NCBI RefSeq assembly: GCF_013408145.1 | Contig: NZ_JACBZI010000001.1 | Location: forward strand, 3,920,001-3,984,000 | Direction: 5' to 3' | Length of the DNA stretch: 64,000 nucleotides | Origin: Nocardioides marinus | Lineage (GTDB): Bacteria > Actinomycetota > Actinomycetes > Propionibacteriales > Nocardioidaceae | In this document: one piece after another, positions 48,422 to 56,277 of the stretch | Layout: each line of letters opens with the position of its first letter | How positions within the stretch are numbered: position 1 is the stretch's first letter | The notes under the pieces: model-generated | Seen by the model: the letters and a program-made list of their open reading frames with translations, nothing else | What the model was told of the DNA's origin: nothing | Database searches by the model: none | Program-made: the position numbers and the translations under genes

Positions 48422-50485
48422 ATGAGCACCACGCCGAACCCGACCGCCGCCGACCTGATCGCCCGGTCCAACCGCCTGGGCGCGGACCCGAAGAACACCA
48501 ACTACGCCGGCGGCAACACCTCGGCCAAGGGCACCGAGACCGACCCGGTCACCGGCGAGCCGGTCGAGCTGTTGTGGGTCAAGGGCTCCGGCGGCGACCT
48601 CGGCACCCTGAAGGAGTCGGGCCTGGCGGTGCTGCGCCTGGACCGGATGCGCGCGCTGGTCGACGTCTACCCCGGCATCGAGCGCGAGGACGAGATGGTC
48701 GCGGCCTTCGACTACTGCCTGCACGGCAAGGGCGGTGCCGCGCCGTCGATCGACACCGCGATGCACGGCCTGGTCGACGCCGCGCACGTCGACCACCTGC
48801 ACCCCGACTCGGGCATCGCCATCGCCACCGCAGCGGACGGCGAGGCGCTGACCAAGGAGATCTACGGCGACAAGGTGGTGTGGGTGCCGTGGCGCCGCCC
48901 CGGCTTCCAGCTCGGCCTGGACATCGCCGAGATCAAGGAGCAGAACCCGCAGGCGGTCGGCTGCGTCCTCGGCGGCCACGGCATCACCGCCTGGGGCGAC
49001 ACGAGTGAGGAGGCCGAGGCCCACAGCCTGTGGATCATCGACACCGCCGCCGCGTACATCGCCGAGCACAGCAAGGCCGAGCCCTTCGGGCCTGCGCTGG
49101 AGGGGTACGCCGCGCTCCCCGAGGCCGAGCGTCGCGCCAAGGCCGCCGCACTGGCGCCCACGATCCGCGGCATCGCCTCGGCGGATCGCCCGATGGTCGG
49201 TCACTTCACCGACTCCGAGGTGGTGCTGGACTTCCTGGCCCACGCCGAGCACCCGCGGCTGGGTGAGCTGGGCACCTCCTGCCCCGACCACTTCCTGCGC
49301 ACCAAGGTCAAGCCGCTGGTCCTCGACCTGCCCGCGACCGCGTCGGTCGAGGAGTCGATCGCCCGGCTGCAGGAGCTGGCGGTGTCCTACCGCGAGGACT
49401 ACCAGGCCTACTACGACCGCAACGCCGCCGCGCTGGGCGGGGAGTGGCCCGCGATCCGCGGCAAGGACCCGCTCATCGTGCTGGTGCCGGGCGTCGGCAT
49501 GTTCAGCTTCGGCAAGGACAAGCAGACCGCCCGCGTGGCCGGTGAGTTCTACGTCAACGCGATCAACGTGATGCGCGGGGCCGAGGGGCTCTCGACGTAC
49601 GCCCCGATCGACGAGAGCGAGAAGTTCCGCATCGAGTACTGGGCGCTGGAGGAGGCCAAGCTCCAGCGGATGCCGCAGCCCAAGCCGCTCGCGACCCGCG
49701 TGGCACTGGTCACCGGCGCCGCCTCGGGCATCGGCCGAGCCACCGCCGAGAAGCTGGCCGCCGAGGGGGCCTGCGTCGTCATCGCCGACCTGGACCTGGC
49801 CAAGGCGCAGGCCGCGGCCGAGGAGATCGCCGGGGGCAAGGGTGCCGACGTGGCCGTGGGCGTGCAGGTCGACGTCTCCGATGCCGCCGCGGTGCAGGCG
49901 ATGCTCGACGCGACGGTGCTGGCCTTCGGTGGCGTGGACCTGGTCGTCAACAACGCCGGCCTGTCGCTGTCGCGCTCGCTGCTGGAGACCACAGAGAAGG
50001 ACTGGGACCTCCAGCACGACGTGATGGCCAAGGGCTCCTTCCTGGTCTCCCAGGCCGCCGCGAAGGCGATGATCGCCCAGGAGATGGGCGGCGACATCGT
50101 CTACATCTCGTCCAAGAACTCGATCTTCGCCGGCCCCAACAACGTCGCGTACGGCGCAGCCAAGGCCGACCAGGCCCACCAGGTGCGGCTGCTGGCCGCC
50201 GAGCTGGGCGAGCACGGCATCAAGGTCAACGGCGTGAACCCCGACGGCGTCGTCGCCGGGTCCGGCATCTTCGCCGGCGGGTGGGGCGCCAACCGCGCGG
50301 CGGTCTACGGGGTGGAGGAGAAGGACCTGGGCAAGTTCTACGCCCAGCGCACGATCCTCAAGCGCGAGGTGCTGCCCTCCCACATCGCCAACGCCGTCTT
50401 CGTGCTCTGCGGGCCGGAGATGACCCACACCACCGGCCTGCACGTCCCCGTCGACGCCGGCGTGGCCGCGGCCTTCCTGCGATGA
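48422..50485 (+). CDS. rhaD: Bifunctional rhamnulose-1-phosphate aldolase/lactaldehyde dehydrogenase
   Basis: A 687-residue fusion. Residues about 1-420 are a class II aldolase (zinc His in HVDHLHPDSGIAI and GGHGITAWG) that splits rhamnulose-1-phosphate into dihydroxyacetone phosphate and L-lactaldehyde. Residues about 421-687 are a short-chain dehydrogenase with the cofactor loop TGAASGIG, NNAG, and the YGAAK catalytic Tyr/Lys, which would oxidise lactaldehyde to L-lactate. The same fusion (RhaE/RhaEW) is known from other bacteria. It makes the substrate for the lutABC genes downstream. AGAGAG precedes ATG 48422. Confidence 0.95.
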   Translation: MSTTPNPTAADLIARSNRLGADPKNTNYAGGNTSAKGTETDPVTGEPVELLWVKGSGGDLGTLKESGLAVLRLDRMRALVDVYPGIEREDEMVAAFDYCLHGKGGAAPSIDTAMHGLVDAAHVDHLHPDSGIAIATAADGEALTKEIYGDKVVWVPWRRPGFQLGLDIAEIKEQNPQAVGCVLGGHGITAWGDTSEEAEAHSLWIIDTAAAYIAEHSKAEPFGPALEGYAALPEAERRAKAAALAPTIRGIASADRPMVGHFTDSEVVLDFLAHAEHPRLGELGTSCPDHFLRTKVKPLVLDLPATASVEESIARLQELAVSYREDYQAYYDRNAAALGGEWPAIRGKDPLIVLVPGVGMFSFGKDKQTARVAGEFYVNAINVMRGAEGLSTYAPIDESEKFRIEYWALEEAKLQRMPQPKPLATRVALVTGAASGIGRATAEKLAAEGACVVIADLDLAKAQAAAEEIAGGKGADVAVGVQVDVSDAAAVQAMLDATVLAFGGVDLVVNNAGLSLSRSLLETTEKDWDLQHDVMAKGSFLVSQAAAKAMIAQEMGGDIVYISSKNSIFAGPNNVAYGAAKADQAHQVRLLAAELGEHGIKVNGVNPDGVVAGSGIFAGGWGANRAAVYGVEEKDLGKFYAQRTILKREVLPSHIANAVFVLCGPEMTHTTGLHVPVDAGVAAAFLR

Positions 50486-52041
50486 CCGGGGCTGGTCGCG
50501 CCGGGTCGTCGGGCTCGGCGCTGCGCGTCGCCGCGGTCGACCTGGGCGCGACCAGCGGCCGGATCATGGCCGGCACGGTCAGCGCCCGCTCGCTGCACCT
50601 GGAGGAGGTGCACCGCTTCCCCAACGGCGGTGTGCGCGTGCGCGACGGCCTGTTCTGGGACGTGCTCGGCATCCACCGCGAGGTGCTGACCGGCATCCGC
50701 CGGGTCGCCGAGACCGGACCGCTGCACGGCATCGGCATCGACTCCTGGGCCATCGACTACGGCCTGCTCGACCGTGACGGGACCCTGCTGGGCAATCCCT
50801 ACTCCCACCGCGACGCCCGCACCGACGGTGTGGCGGCCAAGGTCGCCGCGACCGTCGACCCGGCGCGGCTCTACGCGACGACCGGGCTGCAGGACCTGCC
50901 GTTCTCCACGCTCTACCAGCTGGTGGCGGCGCAGGGGACCGCCGCGCTGGAGTCCGCCGAGCACCTGCTGCTGCTCCCGGACCTGCTGGCCTACTGGCTG
51001 ACCGGCACCATCGGGGTGGAGCGCACCAACGCCTCGACCACCGCGCTCTACGACCTCACCACCGGTGACTGGGCGCGCGACCTGATGGGCGAGCTCGGGC
51101 TGCCGTGGTCGATCCTGCCGCCGCTGCGCGAGCCGGGGTCGATCATCGGCCCCGTGCTCTCCGAGGTCGGTCGTCACGCGGGCATCCCGAAGCGGGTGCC
51201 GGTCGTCGCGGTCGGCTCCCACGACACCGCCTCCGCGGTCGTGGGCGTGCCGGCCGACACCGACCGCTTCGCCTACATCTCCTCGGGCACCTGGTCGCTG
51301 GTCGGTCTCGAGCTCGACGCCCCCGTGCTCACCGAGGCCGCCCGCCGCGCGGACTTCACCAACGAGGGCGGCGTCGACGGCACCGTGCGCTTCCTCAAGA
51401 ACGTCATGGGGCTGTGGGTCCTCTCGGAGTGCCTGCGCACCTGGGCCGACCAGCGGGTCGAGGGCACCGGCCTGGTCGCGCTGCTCGCCGCGGCCGAGGA
51501 CGCACCCGCGCTGCGGACCGTCGTCGACATCAACGACCCCCGCCTCCTCCCGCCGGGCGACATGCCCTCGCGCATCCGCGAGCTGGCCGCCGAGGCCGGC
51601 GAGCCGGTGCCGACCACGCCGGTCGAGGTCACCCGCTGCGTGCTGGACTCCCTCGCTCTGGCCTACCGCCGGCACCTGCGCACCGCGCTGGAGCTCGCCG
51701 GCCGCGAGGTGGACGTCGTGCACGTCGTGGGTGGCGGCTCGCAGAACCACCTGCTGTGCCAGCTCACCGCCGACGCCACCGGTCTCCCCGTGCTCGCCGG
51801 GCCCTCGGAGGCCGCCGCGCTGGGCAACGTGCTGGTCCAGGCCCGCGCGCTGCTGCAGGAGCAGGGGAGCACCGAGCTGGCCGACCTGGCCGCGATGCGG
51901 TCGCTGATCCGGCGTACCCACGAGCTGCACCGCTTCGAGCCCACGCCCGCCGCGCGCGGCGGCGCCGACTGGCACGCGGCGGAACGCCGGGTGCTGGGGC
52001 AGGGCGCGGCCTCAGGCGGTGCCCGCGGCGGACGCGGCTGA
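50482..52041 (+). CDS. rhaB: Rhamnulokinase
   Basis: Phosphorylates L-rhamnulose at C1. A 519-residue FGGY-type sugar kinase: AAVDLGATSGRIMAG is the first phosphate loop, GIDSWAIDYGLLD the substrate segment with the catalytic Asp, SGTWSLVGLE the adenosine region, and VVGGGSQNHLLCQLTADAT the C-terminal ATP motif. ATG 50482 overlaps the aldolase/dehydrogenase stop (ATGA). Its end overlaps a small HTH gene by 23 bases. Confidence 0.94.
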   Translation: MTGAGRAGSSGSALRVAAVDLGATSGRIMAGTVSARSLHLEEVHRFPNGGVRVRDGLFWDVLGIHREVLTGIRRVAETGPLHGIGIDSWAIDYGLLDRDGTLLGNPYSHRDARTDGVAAKVAATVDPARLYATTGLQDLPFSTLYQLVAAQGTAALESAEHLLLLPDLLAYWLTGTIGVERTNASTTALYDLTTGDWARDLMGELGLPWSILPPLREPGSIIGPVLSEVGRHAGIPKRVPVVAVGSHDTASAVVGVPADTDRFAYISSGTWSLVGLELDAPVLTEAARRADFTNEGGVDGTVRFLKNVMGLWVLSECLRTWADQRVEGTGLVALLAAAEDAPALRTVVDINDPRLLPPGDMPSRIRELAAEAGEPVPTTPVEVTRCVLDSLALAYRRHLRTALELAGREVDVVHVVGGGSQNHLLCQLTADATGLPVLAGPSEAAALGNVLVQARALLQEQGSTELADLAAMRSLIRRTHELHRFEPTPAARGGADWHAAERRVLGQGAASGGARGGRG

Positions 52042-52261
52042 GGTGGGGGACCCGGTACCTCGACCTCTGGTCGACCTCGACGAGGTCGACCAGCGGATCC
52101 TCGCGCTGGCGGCGGCAGGCCACACCAACGACGGCATCGCCCGCCGACTCGGTCTCTCGGAGCGCACCGTGCGGCGACGGCTGCGGGCCGTGGCCGACGG
52201 GCTCGGGGTCGGTTCGACCATCGAGGCGGTCGTCGCCGGCGTCCGCGCCGGTGTCATCTGA
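52019..52261 (+). CDS. Small LuxR-type HTH protein overlapping rhaB
   Basis: An 80-residue protein that is little more than a helix-turn-helix: VDLDEVDQRILALAAAGHTNDGIARRLGLSERTVRRRLRAVADGLGVGS resembles the C-terminal DNA-binding unit of LuxR/NarL proteins. No receiver or sensor domain is present. GTG 52019 lies inside the last codons of rhaB in another frame, so the two are translationally coupled. A role as an extra regulator of the rhamnose genes, or of carbon source choice, is possible. Confidence 0.72.
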   Translation: MPAADAAEVGDPVPRPLVDLDEVDQRILALAAAGHTNDGIARRLGLSERTVRRRLRAVADGLGVGSTIEAVVAGVRAGVI

Positions 52262-52318
52262 CCGTGCCCGGTCCCAGCCGCGCTGCGGGTGCACGGGTGA
52301 CCGGATCCGGTCACGCTG

Positions 52319-52347
52319 TTGCGGTCGTCACATTCGGAGCCTACGGT
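52319..52347 (+). promoter_or_regulatory. Promoter of the rhamnosidase gene
   Basis: TTGCGG (52319-52324) and TACGGT (52342-52347) with a 17-base spacer. The operator follows within two bases. Confidence 0.55.
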
Positions 52348-52348
52348 C

Positions 52349-52362
52349 ATGAATCGTTTCAG
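52349..52362. promoter_or_regulatory. LacI-type operator of the rhamnosidase gene
   Basis: ATGAATCGTTTCAG, a CG-centred palindrome of the same type as at the other rhamnose promoters, overlapping the expected transcription start. Confidence 0.7.
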
Positions 52363-52452
52363 GGCGTCGTCCGTCGCCCTTTCGGGTCGACCGGCACCCC
52401 CGTGCTCCGGTGCTGCCCGTGGTCCCCTCGCATCCCATCCCCAGGAGCTTCC

Positions 52453-55400
52453 GTGAATGACCACACCCCCGCCGTGTCGTCCCAGACGTCGACCCCCACG
52501 ACCCCCGCCGCCGTCACCCGCCGCCGCCTGCTGGGGGCCACGGCCGCGACCGCCGGTGTCGCCGCCGCCGTCGGCGTGCTGGGTCAGGCCGCGACCGCCT
52601 CGCCCTCGACCGTGCCCGGGACGCAGGGTCTGCCGTCCGACCTGGGACGGGCCTTCGCCCGCCCGGGGCTGGACTCCGCCGCGGGCTTCCGTTGGTGGTG
52701 GCCGCACGGTCGGGTCGACCCGGACGAGGTCGCCCGCGAGGTCGACCAGGTCGCCGACGCCGGGTTCGGCGTACTCGAGGTCGCCGATGTCACCCACAGC
52801 CTGCGCGCCCGAGGCATCTCCTTCGACCTGGCCACCCACGGGTGGGGCACGCCCGCCTGGGTCGCCGGCGTCAAGGCCGCCCTGAGGCGCGGCGCCGAAC
52901 GTGGGGTGCGCATCGACATCACCGTCGGTCCGTCCTGGCCCGCCGCCGTCCCGACCATCACCCCCGACGACGAGGCCGCGTGCACCGAGCTGGCGCACGG
53001 CCGGGTCGAGGTCGCCGGTGGGGCGACGTATGACGACGTCGTGCCCGCACCGCTGGAGGCTGCTGCGACCACGGTCAGCCGCCAGGACCTGCTCGCCGTG
53101 CAGGCGTTCCGCGCTGGCGCGACCGACCGCAACGGCACGCGAATCGAGCAGGACTCCTACGTCGACCTCACCGGTGAGGTCCGCGACGGCCGACTGCGCT
53201 GGACGGCCCCGGACGGAGGCACCTGGCTGGTGCTGTCCTACTGGGTCCGCGGCTCGGCCCAGGAGCCGGAGGCCGGCCCGCACACCGACCCGCGCTCCTA
53301 CGTCGTCGACCACTTCTCGTCCGCCGGGGCCCGGGCGGTCAGCGACCTGTGGCGCGAGCGGATCCTCGACACCGAGATGCGCCGCCTGCTCGGTGCCGCG
53401 GGAGGCTACCTGTTCGAGGACTCCCTCGAGATCGAGACCCACGTGACCATCTGGACCCCACGGCTGCCCCAGGAGTTCCGTACCCGCGCCGGCTACGACC
53501 TGCTGCCGTGGCTTCCGCTGGTCGTCGAGCTGGACGAGAAGTACCAGTTCACCTTCGGCGGCCCCGAGACCAACCGGGTCCGCGACGACTTCAACCAGGT
53601 GCTGTCCGATCTCTACCGAGACCACCACCTCCTGCCGCTGCAGGGCTTCGCGCGGTCGCTGGGCATGGGCCTGCGGGTCCAGCCCTACGGCCTGGAGACC
53701 GACACCGTGGAGCACTCGGCGCTCCTCGACGTGCCCGAGACCGAGTCGCTGGGCTTCAAGAACCTCGACGACTACCGCGTCATGGCCGGCGGCCGCGACC
53801 TCGGCGGTCGCACGATCTTGTCGTGCGAGGCCGCGTGCTACTTCGGGGCGGCGTACAGCACCACCTGGGACCGCGCCCTGCAGACGCTCAACAGCATCTT
53901 CGCGGCGGGCGTGAACCAGGCCATGCTCCACGGGTTCGCCTACGCCGAGGCGCCGGACGTGTCCTGGCCGGGCTTCGCGGCCTTCTCGCCGTACTACAAC
54001 GGAGCGGTCGGGTACGGCGAGGCGTGGGGACCGCGGACCCCCCAGTGGCAGCACATGCCCGACGTGGCCGGCTACCTCTCCCGCACCCAGATGGTGCTGC
54101 AGACCGGCGCCCCGAAGTACGACATGGTCTTCCTGCGGCAGAAGGGCTGGGCGTCGACGGGCATCGGTCCGCACTGGATCACCAACAACGGCACCAAGCT
54201 CGGCTGGTCGCACTCCTTCGCGACCGGCTCGCTGCTCGACCTTCCCGGTGTCACCGTGCGCGACGGCGTGCTGGCGCCCGACGGGCCGGCGTACAAGGCG
54301 CTGGTGCTGGGCCCGGACAAGCTGCGCAGCCAGGAGGTGACCCTCGACCTGGCCACGGCGCGCCGCCTCGCCGACTTCGCGCGCGCCGGCCTGCCGGTGG
54401 TGCTCATCGGCGACTGGTCCCAGGTCAACCCGACCGGGATCGCCACGGACGCCGAAGCGGCCGAGGTCCGCGCCCTGCTCGCTGAGGTCGCCGGCCGGCC
54501 CACCACGCGCACCGTCGCGGAGGCGCAGGTGGGCGAGGCGCTGGCCCAGCTCGGCGTCGAGCGCGACGTGGTGCACCAGGACTCGACGGTGATGCACGTG
54601 CGGCGGGTCCTCGGCGACGTCGACCTGTACTACCTGGCCAACGCCAAGCACGCGGAGAACCGGCGGCTGCAGAGAGTCACGCAGGACGTGTGGCTCACCT
54701 CCGCCAGCCGGGACGCCGTGCCGCTGCTCCTCGACGCCTGGACTGGTGCCGTGGCGCCGGTCGGGCTCTGGGAGCGCGACGGCGACCGGGTGCGCGTGCG
54801 GGTCGACCTCCGACCTGGCCAGAGCACCCTGGTCGCGCTCGTGCCGCCCCACGGTGCCAGGCCGGTCGGCGCCACGTCGACCACCGCCGACAGCGTGCGG
54901 GTCGAGGCCCGCCACGTCGTGGCACGCACGGCCACGGCCGGCACGGTGACGACCACGCTGCTCGACGGCCGCACCGTGACCTCACGCGTGTCCCGGGTGC
55001 GCGAGCCGCTCGCCCTGACGGGGTGGGATGTCGAGGTGGAGGACTGGCAGCCGGGTGCCTCCGCGACCGAGACGGTCAAGCCCGTGCGCCGGGTGCGCCT
55101 CGAGCAGCTCGTGTCCTGGTCGGAGGTCCCGGGGTTCGAGGACGTCTCCGGGATCGGTCGCTACCGCACCCAGGTCGATCTCGGCCGCGACTGGCGCACG
55201 GAGGACGGCGCCCTGCTCGAGCTCGGCGAGGTCAACGACACCTTCCGCGTCCGGGTCAACGGCCACGATGTGGGCCCGTGCGACCCGCTGGTGACCACCG
55301 TCGACGTCGGGGCGTGGCTGCGCGCGGGACGCAACGAGATCGAGGTCGAGGTCGCCAGCACCCTGCTCAACCGGCTGCGCACGGTGACGCCCGACGTCTA

Positions 55401-55476
55401 CGGGGTGGCGTCCCGGCAGGCCTACGGGCTGGTCGGCCCCGTCCGGCTGGTGCCCTACGTCGAGACGCGGGTCTGA
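52453..55476 (+). CDS. Tat-exported alpha-L-rhamnosidase, GH106-like
   Basis: A 1007-residue secreted glycoside hydrolase. The twin-arginine signal is TRRRLLGATAATAGVAAAVG, so the folded enzyme is exported. The catalytic part begins GFRWWWPHGRVDPDEVAREV, typical of GH106; candidate active-site Glu residues are in FEDSLEIETH (about residue 325) and in SCEAACYFGAAY (about 459). The C-terminal region (about 850-1000) is beta-rich and may bind carbohydrate (LLELGEVNDTFRVRVNGHDVG). GTG 52453 follows AGGAG. It would release L-rhamnose from plant polysaccharides or glycosides for the importer. Confidence 0.82.
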   Translation: MNDHTPAVSSQTSTPTTPAAVTRRRLLGATAATAGVAAAVGVLGQAATASPSTVPGTQGLPSDLGRAFARPGLDSAAGFRWWWPHGRVDPDEVAREVDQVADAGFGVLEVADVTHSLRARGISFDLATHGWGTPAWVAGVKAALRRGAERGVRIDITVGPSWPAAVPTITPDDEAACTELAHGRVEVAGGATYDDVVPAPLEAAATTVSRQDLLAVQAFRAGATDRNGTRIEQDSYVDLTGEVRDGRLRWTAPDGGTWLVLSYWVRGSAQEPEAGPHTDPRSYVVDHFSSAGARAVSDLWRERILDTEMRRLLGAAGGYLFEDSLEIETHVTIWTPRLPQEFRTRAGYDLLPWLPLVVELDEKYQFTFGGPETNRVRDDFNQVLSDLYRDHHLLPLQGFARSLGMGLRVQPYGLETDTVEHSALLDVPETESLGFKNLDDYRVMAGGRDLGGRTILSCEAACYFGAAYSTTWDRALQTLNSIFAAGVNQAMLHGFAYAEAPDVSWPGFAAFSPYYNGAVGYGEAWGPRTPQWQHMPDVAGYLSRTQMVLQTGAPKYDMVFLRQKGWASTGIGPHWITNNGTKLGWSHSFATGSLLDLPGVTVRDGVLAPDGPAYKALVLGPDKLRSQEVTLDLATARRLADFARAGLPVVLIGDWSQVNPTGIATDAEAAEVRALLAEVAGRPTTRTVAEAQVGEALAQLGVERDVVHQDSTVMHVRRVLGDVDLYYLANAKHAENRRLQRVTQDVWLTSASRDAVPLLLDAWTGAVAPVGLWERDGDRVRVRVDLRPGQSTLVALVPPHGARPVGATSTTADSVRVEARHVVARTATAGTVTTTLLDGRTVTSRVSRVREPLALTGWDVEVEDWQPGASATETVKPVRRVRLEQLVSWSEVPGFEDVSGIGRYRTQVDLGRDWRTEDGALLELGEVNDTFRVRVNGHDVGPCDPLVTTVDVGAWLRAGRNEIEVEVASTLLNRLRTVTPDVYGVASRQAYGLVGPVRLVPYVETRV

Positions 55477-55484
55477 GGACTCGT

Positions 55485-55498
55485 CTGTAACGATTCAA
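55485..55498. promoter_or_regulatory. LacI-type operator of lutABC
   Basis: CTGTAACGATTCAA, 20 bases before the lutA start, matches the half TTCAA perfectly and the other half partly. It links lactate use to the rhamnose repressor. Confidence 0.6.
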
Positions 55499-55518
55499 TC
55501 GTGTGAGAGGCTGGTCAC

Positions 55519-56277
55519 GTGCGCGTCGCCCTGAGTGTTACCTGCGTCAACGACGCGATGTTCCCCGAGGTGGGGAAGGCCGTGGTGCGGCTGCTGCGCC
55601 GGCTGGGCTGCGAGGTCGACTTCCCGCGCGCGCAGACCTGCTGCGGGCAGCCGATGGTCAACACCGGCTACCTCGACGAGGCGGTCGGTGCGGTGCGGAC
55701 CTACGTCGACGCGTTCGCGGGGTACGACGCCGTGGTGACGCCCTCGGGGTCGTGCGCCGGGTCCGCGCGGCACCAGCACGCCATCGTCGGTCGGCGCGCG
55801 GGCGAGACCGGGTCGGACCCGGGGCTCGCCTCGGCCGTGGCCGCTGCTGCTCCGACGTACGAGCTGACGGAGTTCCTCGTCGACGTGCTCGGCGTGACCG
55901 ACGTGGGGGCCTACTTCCCGCACACCGTGACCTACCACCCGACCTGCCACAGCCTGCGGATGCTCGGGGTCGGTGACCGGCCGCTGCGGCTGCTGCGCGA
56001 GGTGCGCGGGCTGCGGCTGCACGAGCTCCCGGCCGCCGAGCAGTGCTGCGGCTTCGGCGGCACCTTCGCGATGAAGAACGCCGACACCTCGGTCGCGATG
56101 GGCGCCGACAAGGCCCGCCACGTCCGCTCGACCGGTGCCGAGGTGCTGGTCGCCGGGGACTCCTCGTGCCTGATGCACGTCGGCGGCCTGCTCTCGCGGG
56201 AGCGCTCGGGGGTGCGCACGGTGCACCTCGCCGAGGTCCTGGCCGCGACGGAGCAGTCGGGGGAGGGGGACCGATGA
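55519..56277 (+). CDS. lutA: L-lactate dehydrogenase complex subunit LutA
   Basis: A 252-residue iron-sulfur (CCG-domain) protein. Two CCG motifs are seen, QTCCGQPMVNTGY and EQCCGFGGTFAMKN, each with its partner Cys (SGSCAGS, YHPTCHS). With LutB and LutC it oxidises L-lactate to pyruvate at the membrane. GTG 55519 is the best start for the conserved MRVALSVTCVND opening. The stop overlaps lutB by four bases. Confidence 0.94.
   Translation: MRVALSVTCVNDAMFPEVGKAVVRLLRRLGCEVDFPRAQTCCGQPMVNTGYLDEAVGAVRTYVDAFAGYDAVVTPSGSCAGSARHQHAIVGRRAGETGSDPGLASAVAAAAPTYELTEFLVDVLGVTDVGAYFPHTVTYHPTCHSLRMLGVGDRPLRLLREVRGLRLHELPAAEQCCGFGGTFAMKNADTSVAMGADKARHVRSTGAEVLVAGDSSCLMHVGGLLSRERSGVRTVHLAEVLAATEQSGEGDR

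Noticed and set aside
47645..50443. A 932-codon minus-strand open frame
   Set aside because: It lies antisense to rhaI and rhaD; the composition is that of a GC shadow, with no recognisable domain.
53019..53040. CGTATGACGACGTC as a third copy of the 50-bp palindrome
   Set aside because: Only a short part of one arm matches, within the coding region of the rhamnosidase; there is no second arm.
52012..54915. A 967-codon minus-strand open frame
   Set aside because: Antisense to the Tat-exported rhamnosidase gene, which has a signal peptide, ribosome site and family motifs.
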